Assembly (NCBI GenBank): GCA_037976565.1 | Contig: CP137666.1 | Coordinates: forward strand, 60,944,605-61,008,604 | Source of the DNA: Mesocentrotus franciscanus | Lineage: Eukaryota > Echinodermata > Echinoidea > Camarodonta > Strongylocentrotidae | Length of the DNA: 64,000 nt | Direction of reading: 5' to 3' | In this document: positions 25,641 through 37,970 of the stretch, in pieces | How positions within the stretch are numbered: position 1 is the stretch's first letter | Layout of the letters: each line of letters begins with the position of its first letter | The notes under the pieces: generated by a model | The model's database searches: none | What the model saw: only the letters and a program-made list of their open reading frames with translations | What the model was told of the DNA's origin: nothing | Program-made: the position numbers and the translations under genes

Positions 25641-27009
25641 TTTCTTGTCAAAAATTCAGAAATGTGACCCCCACCCCATTACAAAATCCTGGATCTGCCC
25701 AAGCTGTAAATCATATCAACTCACTTCTGGCTCTTCAGAAATGAATGTTTTGGAAAATACCAGGTATCAATGTTTACATTGGAAGTGGGTCAGGTGGAAA
25801 TGGTGCACTTTTCTCCTATCAAAACAATAATGCATGATGTTTTCTGATAAACACTAACATTGTTATGACTAGCTACAAGTTGGTATGTAGGCAAGTCCCC
25901 CTTATCAAATTGCATAAAACTAAAAAAAATAATAATAAAAACGGAGAAAGAATGAGGGGAAGAAAATGCTAACAGGAGGTGATCAGGTCCCTTCAATACC
26001 CCCTCCCCAAAAAATTGGAGGCCACGTTTAGTGGCATTTCATTCACCCTGTAACACTGATGCCCCCCCCCCATGGGCCCCCTCCATCGCGGGACCAATGC
26101 TATGCCACTGACTATACAGATGTAGCTATCCTTGTTTTCAAAATTGTTTATACCCCTGTAAGTATTTATACTAACAGTATTTGCTTGATACAGAACAATG
26201 AGAGGTGTGTTTATAAAATTAACAAGTGCTGTAAGTCAGCAACATCAGATTGAGGAAAAACCAATATTGGTTGTAGTGTCATAACAATTCATGTCAACAC
26301 ATTATAAATATAGATCATGGATTAAAATGACATCCTTCGGCCTTTGCTTTCATATTTTTGGCAAAGTGGGACTTTGAATAGAAAATAACCCTCTAGTAAC
26401 TACAGCAGACAATGAGATGAGAAATATCTTTTATAATGCAGTCACACAAGTGTGCTTCAGTTTGTTCTGTGCTAATATTCAGGGCTTGACAATACCTATT
26501 TTTTTTTCTTCAATAAAAGGGGGTCTGGATTTAATGTTTAAGAGCTTGTATGCACAAGCCCTATGGGGTCCAAACTGAAATTTTTGGTTCCCATGTATCT
26601 CTGCCGGGCAAGTGTTGGTGTTGAGCTCGGTAATATCCACTGAAAAAAAGTGATGCATAGATTAATAACTGAGCTGCACCTCCAGACCAATTCCAAACTG
26701 ACTTGAAACTAACTGATTATTGGCCATTCTGGGCAGTGTCATGTATTTGTTTGATCTGTTGTAGGTCTTGTTGATCAGTTAGACAGGGGTATTTCAGAGT
26801 GAAAAGTCATGTATTGAGAATGAGAACAATGACCCGAACTGACATGTATTCCAGATATTACATATGATATGTGAACAGCTAGAAGGGCATTAACTCTGGG
26901 TTAATGACCTTATGGTACTCAGCAGACAATATCAGATATCTATTTAAAACATTTAAAATCATCCCTGATCAAAATTATATGGTCACAATAAGAATTAATC
27001 TATTATAAG

Positions 27010-27029
27010 GGGTCAAAGGTCAGAGGTCA
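27010..27029 (+). promoter_or_regulatory. Triple nuclear-receptor half site (two DR1)
   Basis: GGGTCA-A-AGGTCA-G-AGGTCA, i.e. half sites spaced by one base, lies outside any repeat I can delimit. Function is not shown. Confidence 0.35.
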
Positions 27030-27381
27030 AATGAGTATCTAGAGTAGATATGAACTTAATCTTACATAAAATCAACTTCCTCCCAAATATTGTCTTACTC
27101 TTAGCCGACAGGCATTTTGATTAACACAGACTATTTGAAGGTCTACACATAGGTGAACATAGTGATGGGGCTTTATTTGATGATCAAATTACATTTTCAC
27201 TGTAATTGAGTGTCAAAAATTGTCATTTTCACTAAATGTAAAAGTTGTGGTAAGAGACTTCAGTCTTCTTGCGGACTTCTTGCCTAGACTATGGGCATAT
27301 ACTATTGCAAAATTGTTTGAAAATCATGAAGGTTCTTAAAAGAAATACTTTTTGCTTTGAAACATATAAACTTCTTTGCAG

Positions 27382-27549
27382 GGATTCAAGTGAGAAATGT
27401 AAACAATGAGCCTTGCTATCCCCCTGGAATTACAACAAATGGTTTCTATTTCCTGAAAGGGAAGCCCTACCTACAGATTCCCTTAAAGAAAAGGGTAAAG
27501 TGGAGGGAGAGTGGAATCATTATGAAACTTTGTAAGAAATATAGATCAG
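27382..27549 (+). CDS. Weak candidate internal exon, product unknown
   Basis: A 168-bp open stretch starts after ACTTCTTTGCAG (good acceptor) and ends before GTGAG (good donor), giving a symmetric exon that keeps frame. The translation includes PCYPPGITTNGFYFLKGKPY, which looks less low-complexity than its surroundings. No neighbouring exon and no family is recognised, so it may be chance. Confidence 0.2.
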
Positions 27550-27738
27550 GTGAGTTTTTCAAGGGGCAAACATGTATATTTGCAAGTGAAGATCCATACA
27601 AAAATGAAACATAAAGCTGTATACATTTTGATAAATATGACAGATTGACAAGGTCAACTTTAAACCTACTCTTCACACACAATATGATAAGTCTTCCAAA
27701 CATGTGACAATGGAAAAGCATTTTCAGCATTGTCGATT

Positions 27739-27830
27739 CAGAGGGAAAGAGAGAGGAAGAGAGGGAGAGGGAGGAGAGAGGGAGGAGAAAGAAGGGAGAG
27801 AGAGAGAGAGACAAAGAGAGAGACAGACAG

Positions 27831-27863
<33 letters not shown>

Positions 27864-27874
27864 GAGACAGAGAG

Positions 27875-27936
<62 letters not shown>
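27739..27936. repeat. (GA)n / (GACA)n / (TA)n compound microsatellite
   Basis: Nearly 200 bases of GA and GACA units with a short TA block near 27,875-27,890. The overlapping Arg/Glu and Ser/Leu frames are artefacts of the repeat. Confidence 0.95.
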
Positions 27937-27938
<2 letters not shown>

Positions 27939-29009
27939 AATCCTTCCAGTAGTGTTGTGGAATAGGCCTAGGGTTAGGGTTTTTAGGAAGCAGATATAAA
28001 TATGAATACAAGGCCATAGAGTGAGGGGAGTGTGCGGGATGCATTTTATCATCCTCTTATCCCATTGCCTTTCCTCTTCCCCTTGTTCTTCTCATTTCAT
28101 TTTTTTTTTGCCATTTGATTGTAGGGAAGTGCCCCTATGCCTCCATAGCTATGCCACTGAATCCTTAAAAAGTGCATGTTACGTCTAGCCAACATCAAAC
28201 TCTGAGTTTGACCTCAAGCTGGGCAACCCACCCTGCCCGTCCAAAAAAGGGAAGGAAATGTACTTGACAGACAGAGCTTCATGTAATTACTTGTTTTTGA
28301 TGTCACATGGTGTGATCGCGTGTCATATTTGGAATAACAATTAGCAGTAGTTCATTTAAAGGGGGAGGGGCACAATCAGCACATACCCCCTTTCGAAACT
28401 CAATTGATATACCTCAAGTACCAAGGCCCAAACTGTGCCACCCCCCCCCCTCCCCTTGCTAAGTTGGTGACCTCCCCCATTCTTTCCTTTGCATGCCTTC
28501 AGAATAGAAAGGCACCACATTAACCCTGATAGCCTTTTTTGTTGTTGCCCTTTTCTGCCTCTGCAAATTGGAAAATTGTGCCCCTCCTTTCCAAAATTCT
28601 GGATCTGCCTCTGACAAACAGTGTTCAGAAAAACGACAATTGAAGAGTAACGATAGCCCTTTCATCAGCATATGAATATCAAAACATCAAGACTTGCACT
28701 CTGAGTGGCCGGTAGTAAACTTGTTGGAAGTTTGCTGACAAGTTTGACTTTGATAAAGTTCTACCATGACGTTGTTTCTTCAAAGGTCTTAAAACAAGGT
28801 TTGTGATCCCTAGTGTTTTTCACAGATGCAGCAAATATTGCAATCTGATTTCATCAACTTTTTATGATGTGAGATTCTCAAGTCATTTATCTTGAAAGTG
28901 GCTTAGTATGAGTCCAGCCATTGATGAGACACTGACATCATGAAGGTTGGGAGGGGGGGGTAGTGGACTTACTAAGTTAAAGAAATCCAAATTAACAAGG
29001 ACATATATT
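27937..29009. other. Non-coding stretch
   Basis: Contains poly-C/poly-G runs and words typical of diverged dispersed repeats (ATAGCTATGCCACTGA near 28,147). No gene is supported. Confidence 0.4.
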
Positions 29010-29464
29010 AGGCATTAACAAAAAAGATGTTGTATTGCCCTTTGGGACCCCAAAATCTTTAAATCTATGGTCGGCTTTTTAATAAAGTTTTTTTTTTAAC
29101 CGTTTTTTTTTAAAGAAAAAAATGTTTAATGAATAAAAAAATATGTATGGGATATAAATGCATGTATGGGATATAAATGCATTAAATCATCAAATTATTC
29201 CCAAATTCTTACTCGTCTTCTGCCCTAGTTTCAAAATGCTGCTAGCGTAAACAAGTAGACCCCGGCCTTGTGTACGTGTATATAGTGACCATGCACTGCA
29301 CCAGCTAGAAACCAGCGAGATTTGGGCGACGTTCCCGGTTTTGAGTTTTTTTGGGCGATGGTCGCTGTTTTGAGGGGGGAAAAAAAAAGAAAAAAAAAGA
29401 AATCAGACCGACCGCGCCAGGTTCTGGCCCCTAAAGGGCACTACAACATCTTTTTTTAGGCCTT
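29010..29464. mobile_element. MITE with AAAGATGTTGTA termini
   Basis: The left end AAAAAAGATGTTGTATTGCC is matched by the reverse complement of the right end (AAAGATGTTGTAGTGCCC). The interior includes a repeated GGGCGA(C/T)G module near 29,325-29,370 and a homopurine run. No coding frame. Confidence 0.6.
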
Positions 29465-30749
29465 AGGGAGATGGTGTGTGTGTGTGTGTGTGTGGGGGGT
29501 CCATTAATCTTCTCATATGCCCTTTCTTCTCTCTATCTATTTTTCTCTCTCTCTTTTGTTTGCCAATTAATTGAGGGGTATACTGCCCTATATACCCTCT
29601 CCCCTTGTAGCTAATTTTAGCTATGCAATTGTTACTTGACTCATGAAGTGATATAAATACATTATGCATTTGCAGAAAGTTGTCTGTATAGATTTGAGAT
29701 CGCAAACAATATGGACAATTAAACATTACACAAATTGAACTAAATTGATTCACGTCTAACCTAATCGTTTGGGTTACAAAATGCTGTCTGGACATCCTCT
29801 TAGAAACAATCGGTTTCCTGTCAAAGAATGAGACCTTTATCATGACAGAAGTTACAAGACACAGACCCTGACCATTGACACAATCCTCTGTTGAGAGCCA
29901 GAAGGGCATTAATATCTGTGTTGAATAACATGAATTAATGTCCTTATGGCTCTAATGAGATGAAACCACTACCTAGAGTAGACCATGCCTTGACTGTTAC
30001 TGTTTGAGGACCAAGGTCTGAGGCTGAAGCCTTCAATCCAAGACTAAAACCTAAGGGCATCCTGCTACATGGAGTCCAAGGCTTTACCTTTAGTATCAGG
30101 ACCAAGACCAACATAGAATCAATTGAGGACCAGAAGAGTACTAACTGTAAACGTATATGAGTTAACATCACCCAAGCTCCCATGCAGCAGACCGTAGTTT
30201 AGTCTTTAAAGAGTGTAAGAATATAACAGGTTGATACTGTAATGCAAGATTCAGAAAAAGGTTAACTTTATATCACATTAAACTAGTTTGCAAATCATAC
30301 ACTAACTTTCAAAATAAAATCTTGCTCTCTAAGGAAAGTTACTATTAGGGGTCCATTGTGGAAATAAATATTAATTGATTGTCACTGAACATGGATAGCA
30401 AGAAAGTACCTATACTATTCCCTCTTGTATCTATATAGGAAATTATAAATCTTAATCTTAGTATAGGTCAATACATGATCAGTTAAAATATGAAGGGATG
30501 AATGTAAACTTTTCTGTCATATAAAGTGATGAATTCATTGCATTTAATAAAAGTAAGAAGTTAGATAAGAACAATTACTTTTGATACTTAAACTGCCACA
30601 GCACATCCACTTGTAATTTTGCTCATTTTTCATCTTCAGACAATGCCTCTTTAATCAAATCTGACAATCGCTGAAAGTCAACCCAACAAATTAATACATG
30701 AAAGAAATATGGGAGTGCATGTGCTGTTAAAAGACTCTATTAAGTGTAT
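29465..30749. other. Non-coding stretch with short hairpin repeats
   Basis: A (GT)n tract lies at 29,475-29,494. Two members of a dispersed hairpin repeat (AGAAGGGCATTAA ... TTAATGTCCTTATGG) are at about 29,893-29,952 and 30,128-30,170. No gene is supported. Confidence 0.4.
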
Positions 30750-31045
30750 TTACGAGGACCTGGAGAGATGAGTCAGCGATACCCCTAAACGCGCACAACC
30801 ATGGCTGCCCTGGGAGGCAGGGATGGCGTCATTACAAGCGTGATGCAATTCAAATGGTTTGTTGTTTCATATGCATCCATGATTGTTGACCTAATATTGC
30901 CGTGGTCTACCAGAGAGTTGAAATATTAGAAGAAGAATTAGCTGGAAATTTGTGAACTCTGGCAGATAATTGATATGATTGGTAGAAGAAAACAGAGGTA
31001 TAGAGTGTCCTGCGAATCGAAACTTAGCGGTAATTGGTCTGAGGT
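30750..31045. promoter_or_regulatory. Candidate conserved non-coding element (enhancer-like block)
   Basis: A compositionally complex, non-repetitive block sits in AT-rich repeat-laden DNA. It contains an AP-1 site (ATGAGTCAG, 30,769 on), a CRE/ATF-like GATGGCGTCATTAC, an octamer-like ATATGCAT, a SOX-like ATTGTT and homeodomain-type TAATTGA words. No frame is coding. Whether it is conserved cannot be judged here; the call is pattern-based inference. Confidence 0.25.
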
Positions 31046-32186
31046 GAGCGAGGTGAGCGAGTTGAGCGAGTTTATCAACCTTGCTATCAATATACTATTT
31101 TAATAAGAGATCAAATACTGAACATGATACACCTGCACATCTTTAGATCTTTTGTACATGGAATACATGTAATAACATATGCAGTTTAATATGCATAGCA
31201 TAAATGGGTCAATATTTTCCTCCTCATTGTATGTACTATAAACTAGAAAATCGTACCTACACACTCTCTCTAACTTATCACCCTTAAGGCTTGTTCAGAT
31301 AAGGTGCCGTAAATAGCCGCAAAAAAAAGATGCCATGGTTTTTTTTAAAGTGTAAAATGAAGGCGACTGCGTGAAACAAAGGACTTGTGCATAATCACTG
31401 AGCTCTGTGTTATACATACAGAAATGTGAAGTGTATACACTTGACGTCATCTTGTCTTTACCCCTGCATTTTGAGTGGTACCGACCTTCTTCTTTTGATC
31501 TGCAGCTTGATTCTCAGCTACATGGAGTTCACATCTTTGCTCAAATCAGATAGCTCCATTTTCAAATGCTTTTAGATATCACTTTCCTCCTCCTACATCA
31601 ACATTTTCTACCCCCACATTCTTGTCTTTCTCAAGAATCTCTGATTGCATCTACATGTATGTACAGTTTGTACATGTAGGTGCGCATTCCAGTTCTCTTT
31701 ACAAGTGCTTGAAGAATTTGGTCTCTATCAAGTCCCCAGTAATATCTCCAATCCTCTTCCCCCAATCTCCTTCCCCCAATCCTGATCCATATCCCAATCA
31801 ATTCAGAAACATCAAATTTCTTGTTATTTTCTGAATCACGGATGATAACAGGTACCTACATCCTTAGAAACACCACAACACTTACCCCCACCCCCTCCCC
31901 TTCTCTCTAAGCTTGTAAAATGTCAACACTCATTTCCAGGTGGGACAATTCAGCCAATTAACAAGACCTAGGTGGGCATGAAATACAAGCGCCATCTATT
32001 ATTAGACATTGATAAAGCAATGGTTTGATACTGCAGCAAACATGCTTTGCATTTAATGCTCAATTTGAAGTCATTTCCAGTACCATCCTCTTTCAGAGGT
32101 GTACCTTTCCTGTTAGTCTACATTCGTCAGACTTTCCTCAGTGTATAGTTAAGTTCTACTTTCTGGAATAAGACTTCAGTGGTAAA
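31046..32186. other. Non-coding stretch
   Basis: A GGTGAGCGA-type triple repeat lies at its left edge (31,040-31,068). The segment 31,385-31,450 resembles 32,900-32,975, so a diverged repeat straddles the MITE copy. No gene is supported. Confidence 0.4.
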
Positions 32187-32716
32187 AGGTCCTATGTCCC
32201 ATTTGCAGACCAAAAAAATGAAAAGGTTAAATTCCAACGGCATTTGAAAGACAATTCTAATTTAGAACTTCCCTAAAAAAGGGGGCTTGAAAATGTCTTT
32301 AAGTGGGAAAATAACGACTATTAGTTGTCGAATCGACTTAGGAGCTATAGAGCCAGTAAGTAATAGTCTGATTTTTCAGACCATTGTACCGAATGGTCGT
32401 ACGTTTTATGCTGCGCAAAGATTCAATCAGTTTAATTTTGGCCATTACAAGAAGTGGGTTATTGATGTAGACAAATGCTCATGTACCCTTTACAGCTCAT
32501 TTTATGTATGTTATTACCAAAGATGAAAAAGCCAGTCAGTCACTCAATAGTGTCTGACAGTGAAGTCTAGCAAGTAAACGGGTTTCCTTGCATAATTTGA
32601 ATATTAGGACACTGCTAACGTTTAAATTTCACAGATAGGACATATACCTGACATATTCATAATTCCTGCAAAGTTCTACAGAATTTGATGTTGGCTGCAA
32701 ATGGGACATAGTATCT
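32187..32716 (+). mobile_element. TTAA-type MITE, AGGTACTATGTCCC family, copy 2
   Basis: Near-identical to 18,614-19,141. The right flank is TTAA (32,717-32,720) and the left flank TAAA, presumably mutated. The internal 77-codon frame has the same translation as copy 1. Confidence 0.85.
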
Positions 32717-33143
32717 TTAAGGGGACTGTATTTTGTTAAAATACATAAAATCATCCCCCCCAAAAAAGGCATTCAAATGGATTTAGAAAACAATTGTATA
32801 TCATAGCCTCACATGGAAGTTAACTAAAGGCACATTCAAACATGAAGCAGTAAACCATTTCAGGTTTTGTTTATAACATGTATATGAATGGCAACTGTGT
32901 GTAATGAAGGCCCTACACCCATTCACTGAGCTGTGTGTTATAAGATGCAGTAATGGGAAGCGTATTACACTTACATCATCATAACAAGGGAAACGCTCTC
33001 GGCGGTCTCGCCTGCATTACGCAATTCGTTATGATGAAAAATTGAGGTTTGGATATTATTTATAGGCAGGGTGGCCCATTAACAGGTCCCCCAAAATAAA
33101 ATCCTCTGAATATAATCAGCATTTTGAAGTGAATATTGACTAA
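32717..33143. other. Non-coding stretch
   Basis: No feature supported apart from similarity of 32,900-32,975 to 31,385-31,450. Confidence 0.4.
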
Positions 33144-33595
33144 GACCCCGTTCTCACTCACTTTGAAAGTGGTCTTAGTTAGACCGCTCCAGAGGAACGG
33201 GTCTTGAGGAACGGTTTGCGAGGGTTCACACTCCGAGCAGTTTTTTATGGCTCAAACCGCTCCACGAGTCAAAGTGGTCTTGTTGCTATGGCAGCTCAGG
33301 TCAGCGGGTAAATTTTTTCGCTGAATACTAAGCGTATGTACCGTACTACATGTTTCGCACGGAACGTCACTAGCTCACTTCCGTTCAAAGTACGCCCGCT
33401 CACACTGCACGTTAGAGCGCTCCAAACCGCTCTTAATAAGACCCGTTTCTCAAGACCACCTCCCGAGGTGGTCTTCTGGAGCGGTCCAGAAGTCCACTTC
33501 CTGGACCACTTTGACCGTTCTCACTCACCTAAGAACCGCTCCTGAGGAACGGGTCTTAGTTAGACCGCTCCAACGAAGTGAATGAGAACGGGGTC
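33144..33595 (+). mobile_element. TWA-type MITE, fourth locus
   Basis: Same family as 4,015-4,448, about 452 bp, full length. Flanks are TAA on the left and AAA on the right. Confidence 0.85.
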
Positions 33596-33599
33596 AAAG

Positions 33600-34500
33600 A
33601 ATCATCAGAAGAATTATTTACTATTATTTGTACCAAGATTGATAACTTTCATGAAATATGAACAAATAACAAACATTGATGTATCAATTCTCATAATAAG
33701 TTGTGAAAAACATAATCCAAGTCTACTGACCTAAACTGACCTTTGACCTTGACTTTGTGACCTGGAATTTGTGTCATATGATTTATGATACTTGATTACC
33801 CTTGGGTACAAGTTTCATGGAATTTGAACAAACACTTGTGCTATTATGCTAAAAATTCAAAATCTTGATGTTGATGCCACAACAAAGTCTAAGTTTGCAG
33901 ACCTGAAATGACATTTGACCTTGACTTTGTCACCTAAAAGACTAATCACATGATTGGTGATACTTGATAACCCTTATGTTCAAGTTTCATGGAATAGGAA
34001 TGTATACTTTCAAAATTATGATACCAATTCAAAATCTTAACCTGATGCCACAACATAGTCTTAAGTTTGTTGACCTGAAATGACCTTTGACCTTGACTAA
34101 GGGACCTGAAATTCTACTCACATGATTGGGGATACTTGATAACCCTTTTGTCTAAGTTTCATTGAATAATAACTTATACTTTCAAAATTATATTAAAAAT
34201 TAAAAAACTTAACCTCAGGTTAAGTTTTTGATGATGATGCCACAACACAGTCTAGGTTTGTTGACCTGAAATGACCTTTGACCTTGACTTTGTGACCTAA
34301 AATTCTCCTCACATGATTGGGGATACTTGATAACCCTTTAGTCTAAGTTTCATTGAATAAGAACTTATACTTTCAAAATTATATTAAAAATTCAAAAACT
34401 TAACCTTGGTTTTTTTTATGTTGACGCCGTCGCCGCCGCCACCGGAAAAGCGGCGCCTACATGTATGTCTCGCTTTTTGCTACCCAGGCGAGACAAAAAT
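33600..34500 (+). repeat. ~175-bp minisatellite array ending in a hairpin terminus
   Basis: Four diverged units of about 170-190 bp begin with TGACCTTTGACCTTGAC near 33,737, 33,909, 34,081 and 34,272. The array ends in a GC-rich module (GTCGCCGCCGCC) and a hairpin with arms GTCTCGC / GCGAGAC (34,466-34,493). An internal minisatellite plus terminal hairpin is the layout of Helentron/HINE-type non-autonomous elements; that classification is inference, since exact ends are not defined. Confidence 0.6.
33737..34284 (-). promoter_or_regulatory. Repeated DR1 motifs within the minisatellite
   Basis: TGACCTTTGACCT, whose complement AGGTCAAAGGTCA is the perfect DR1 consensus for HNF4/RXR-type receptors, is present at 33,737-33,749, 34,081-34,093 and 34,272-34,284. 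The fourth unit (33,909) has one changed base. Confidence 0.4.
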
Positions 34501-35188
34501 AGATGTTATATCATTACAAAATGATGCGGTATACCATGTCATTTCTAATGAAGGCTTATGAGTCAAACTCAGTTACCTTCTGTTTGCACATGAGGGATCC
34601 ATGTGTGCATCAAATCATGGACCCCTACCACAAACATGATCAAATGAACTAGTCTTCTCACAAGTCAAATTCACCCTTCTTAAACTTGCAATATATCTTT
34701 AGTGATTGTTCAAAGTAACACTTCAGCTCATACATGTACATTATTTCAATACAATACACCAGCTTGGCTTGGAACCTCTAATAAAGGAAAATATTCTTTG
34801 GCGCCTGGTTTTCTTTGGCGCCTGGTTCCTTTTGCACTACAGACTGTTCACTACAAGCTAGCAGGTCTCATGTAGACATTGCAATTTGATATTTTCTGTC
34901 AGCACAAGGTATGACAAATTGAGTACTTAATGAAAATGGACAGAAACAGGTCCTTAAGTGTCATCTTGACCACACTATCCAAACTTTGGCTCAGGCCACA
35001 TGGAAAGTGCATGAGATTTAGGCCAAGGACCTTACAAATAGAACTATCTAATTGCTGAAAATTGGATCTTTGGGTTGATTTCTGGGAGTATAGTCAGAGG
35101 ACGGTTGGTTTCATATGAGTCATTCATGGATCTTCAAATGTTGTATCACCATATTTCACTTTATTTAATGATTCTAAAGCTCTCTCTT

Positions 35189-35230
<42 letters not shown>

Positions 35231-36929
35231 ATTCTCAAACAAATACACACACAAACACACGCACACACACTCAGTTTTAGTCTCTCTCCACTGCCCTCCA
35301 AAATATTGCATCACAATCATCTTGCTTCTCTCAGGCTCTCTTTGCATCTCTCTCTGTGTCTCTCTGCTATCTCTCTAACCATTTCACTTTCCTCTATTTT
35401 TCTTTCTCTCTCACACACACTCCTCCCTCCCTCCCTTTTCATCTACTGGTTCGGAAATGATGCATCCAGACATTACTCTTGCCAAAGATCCTCTACATGT
35501 ACCTCTCTTTCAAGCACATATTTTCTCCCTTTTCTCCCTCCTCCCTCCCTCCTCCCTCCTCCCTCACTCCTTCACTCCATCCCTCTCTTTACATATTTTA
35601 TTAGTCCACACAATTACAATCACTTTAAATGATTCTAGGTCAGGTCATGGAGGAACTATAGAATTCATGACTAAAAACTTATTCTGTCCAAATGTCAATT
35701 AAACTATCCATTTCCTCTTTCCCTCTAGCGTCTAACCACAATCAACTGATCTCAATGGACATTTGAAGATAAATGCATGGTTTATACTATAGCTGAGTAA
35801 ATGCAAAGTCATAGCATGTTAAAAATTCACTGCCCTCTTAAATTCATTACACTTGAAAGTATCCATTAGTGGGTTGTTGTTTTTGTTTTTATTGTAGCAA
35901 AAGAAAGTTTCTATTTGTGATTTTAGAAAGGGAATGATATCACCCTCTTAGTTAGAAAGTTTCAGCTTTCTTTGTTCATTTTAATATTGTTCAAGGTAAG
36001 CTTTTTTGTTTACTCCTAGAAGAAGACAGATGCTCTGGGGAGAATCATGAGTTCTTAAATATTTTTTTATGAGGGGGTTGGGGTGGCGTGGCGGTTATGT
36101 AAAATTTTTTGTTAATGAGAGCTCTTTTGCATTTGCTTCTCATCACAGTGACTTATGAAATGTTTTTTTCATATTTGTTTACCAGATCTCATTTCTAGTT
36201 TTCCAGAGTTCTTTTCAAACTTTCCAGAGTTCTTTTCAAACTTTCCAGAGCTAAACTGCTCATCACTTGTCATATCTTTTTAACTGTCCTACAGTAATAA
36301 TCATATCCAAATTCATCATATTAATCATTGGTAAGACTCAAGCTCATGCACAGGGGAACTTTCGTCTTAAACAAAATCGAGGTTACTAGTTCACACTTGA
36401 CAAGGCAAGTTAGACACATGGATGTCTGATATGAGAGGCAACTGCTCCATACAAGCGGTGGGCGTTGAAACCACTGAAACATCATCGTATCCTGTTCATG
36501 ATCTGACTTATAAGGAACATGTGCTCATGAACTTCAAGAATGTTTAGCATTAGAGAGTGGAGAGGAATAAGTAGAGACGGATACTGATCTCATGTAGATG
36601 TGGAGACAGTGATAGAATGTGGAAGGTTGATGACCGATGAAGGAGTGTGTTTGGGAGGCACAACTGGCCAACTGGACTTTGACATTCACCTAGAAAACAT
36701 GACCCCATAAAGTCTCCCAGTATGCCTGATGTTTAAAGGCATTATAGCCATATTAATATCTAAGTTTTCTAATTGTAAACTCATTAAAAATACATGATTG
36801 GATCAAATTTGTAACATTGGTCAAATGTCAATTTACAGATTATAAGATCCTCAGTGTAAAATCTAGAGTTTGGTTTTTATTTTTATTTACTTGACTGCTA
36901 AGAAAGCATATGTATGCTTATAAGTGAGC
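34501..36929. other. Non-coding stretch with pyrimidine microsatellites
   Basis: CT-rich tracts occupy about 35,178-35,232, 35,330-35,420 and 35,525-35,590. Short tandem duplications include a 17-bp unit at 34,795-34,830 and a 22-bp unit at 36,200-36,250. Long Ser/Leu frames here come from the CT tracts. Confidence 0.5.
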
Positions 36930-37080
36930 ACCCAGGGGATTGACAGCTTTAAGTCCGCTCTAAAGGGATTTGGTAATGAGATTAATGCCTTACCAAAGGG
37001 CAGAAGTGCAACAGCTTGGTTTCGAACCTGGGACCTCCCAGTTATGAGACCACTGCTCTACCACTGAGCCACCACACCTC
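36930..37080 (-). repeat. tRNA-derived SINE fragment
   Basis: On the minus strand the sequence has a Pol III A box (TGGCTCAGTGGTAGAGC, 37,071-37,055) and B box (GGTTCGAAACC, 37,028-37,018) at tRNA-like spacing, with a CTCATAA anticodon-loop-like segment. Acceptor pairing is poor and it continues into unrelated sequence, so this is a SINE head rather than a functional tRNA gene. Confidence 0.6.
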
Positions 37081-37721
37081 TTAGATCTAGATGTATTCTC
37101 TCTTCATATTATTTGATATTGACCTAGAAAATATGCCCCCAGCTTGCCAAACTTACAGTGATATTTACAGGCAAATTGTTCACATCCTTCGTTGACACAC
37201 CTCACCGAGTAAACCCTGATGAAATTCTATTGGTTTTTTTGTTCTTTCTTTCTTACTTGAATGCTGATTTCAACTATCCTATATATTGAAATCAAAAGTC
37301 ATTGGTCACAGGGGACTACTTTTGCAACACAATTCAAAACATCCATAGACTTCTTCACACATTCCATGATAAACCACCTAAAACTGTTACCGCAAAACAA
37401 ATCACTTATGCATATAATGTGGATACGGTTCTGTATATTGTGAAATAATAACTTCCATTACATGTATGAGTTAACAAGAGCTCTTTTTGCGCTGTGTCAG
37501 TTTTTATTCATTCATTTCAGGGCATGAAACTTTCACAAATCTGAACCAGTCAAAATAATCGTGAACAGTTCATGCCCTTGAAAATTTCTCCTTTTACAGT
37601 ATATTGACAAGAGCTTATGCTTAGAGGCCTTTGTTTTTTGCAGCTTTTCTATTTTTTTCACCTCCACCAGCAATTCATTTAGCACTGCAGTATTTTTATT
37701 TAAGGCAATTTACCACACTTA
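37081..37721. other. Non-coding stretch
   Basis: Nothing beyond AT-rich sequence is supported. Confidence 0.4.
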
Positions 37722-37835
37722 TGGGGCGTTGCAAGAAAGTTGCAATCAATTGCAAATCCCCCAAATCAAGCGTAAGTCTTGCGATTAATTGCAAATTTGC
37801 GATTGATCGCAACTCAACTTTCTTGTAACGCCCCA
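37722..37835. mobile_element. Small palindromic MITE, copy 1, TTA duplication
   Basis: The ends TGGGGCGTTGCAAGAAAGTT and AACTTTCTTGTAACGCCCCA are inverted repeats. TTA is duplicated at 37,719-37,721 and 37,836-37,838. The interior is made of TTGCAATC/GATTGCAA words. A related copy starts 136 bases downstream. Confidence 0.8.
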
Positions 37836-37846
37836 TTAGTAAGAGA

Positions 37847-37883
<37 letters not shown>

Positions 37884-37970
37884 GGGGAGAATAAAAGCTA
37901 AATCTTGTTTACTTAATTTAATTGTTAAAACTTAAATCCTAACAAAATCCTAGGAAATTTAGGAGACTAG

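Larger units (their letters stand above)
24276..27381. other. Non-coding stretch
   Basis: It contains a 43-bp segment at 24,332-24,374 identical to 17,553-17,595, an (ATT)n-rich tract at 25,508-25,640, several poly-C runs of a diverged dispersed repeat, and a triple AGGTCA-type motif at 27,010. No gene is supported. Confidence 0.4.

Noticed and set aside
27704..28052. Several overlapping 60-106 residue frames
   Set aside because: All derive from a (GA)n/(GACA)n microsatellite.
29463..29909. 148-residue minus-strand frame
   Set aside because: It begins and ends in microsatellite or repeat sequence, has no splice context and no recognisable motif.
33600..34420. CRISPR array
   Set aside because: Units are ~175 bp, diverged throughout, without short constant repeats and unique spacers; it is a eukaryotic minisatellite.
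35075..35702. 185-residue Ser/Leu/His-rich frame
   Set aside because: Caused by successive CT-rich microsatellites; the composition is that of the repeat and there is no conserved segment.
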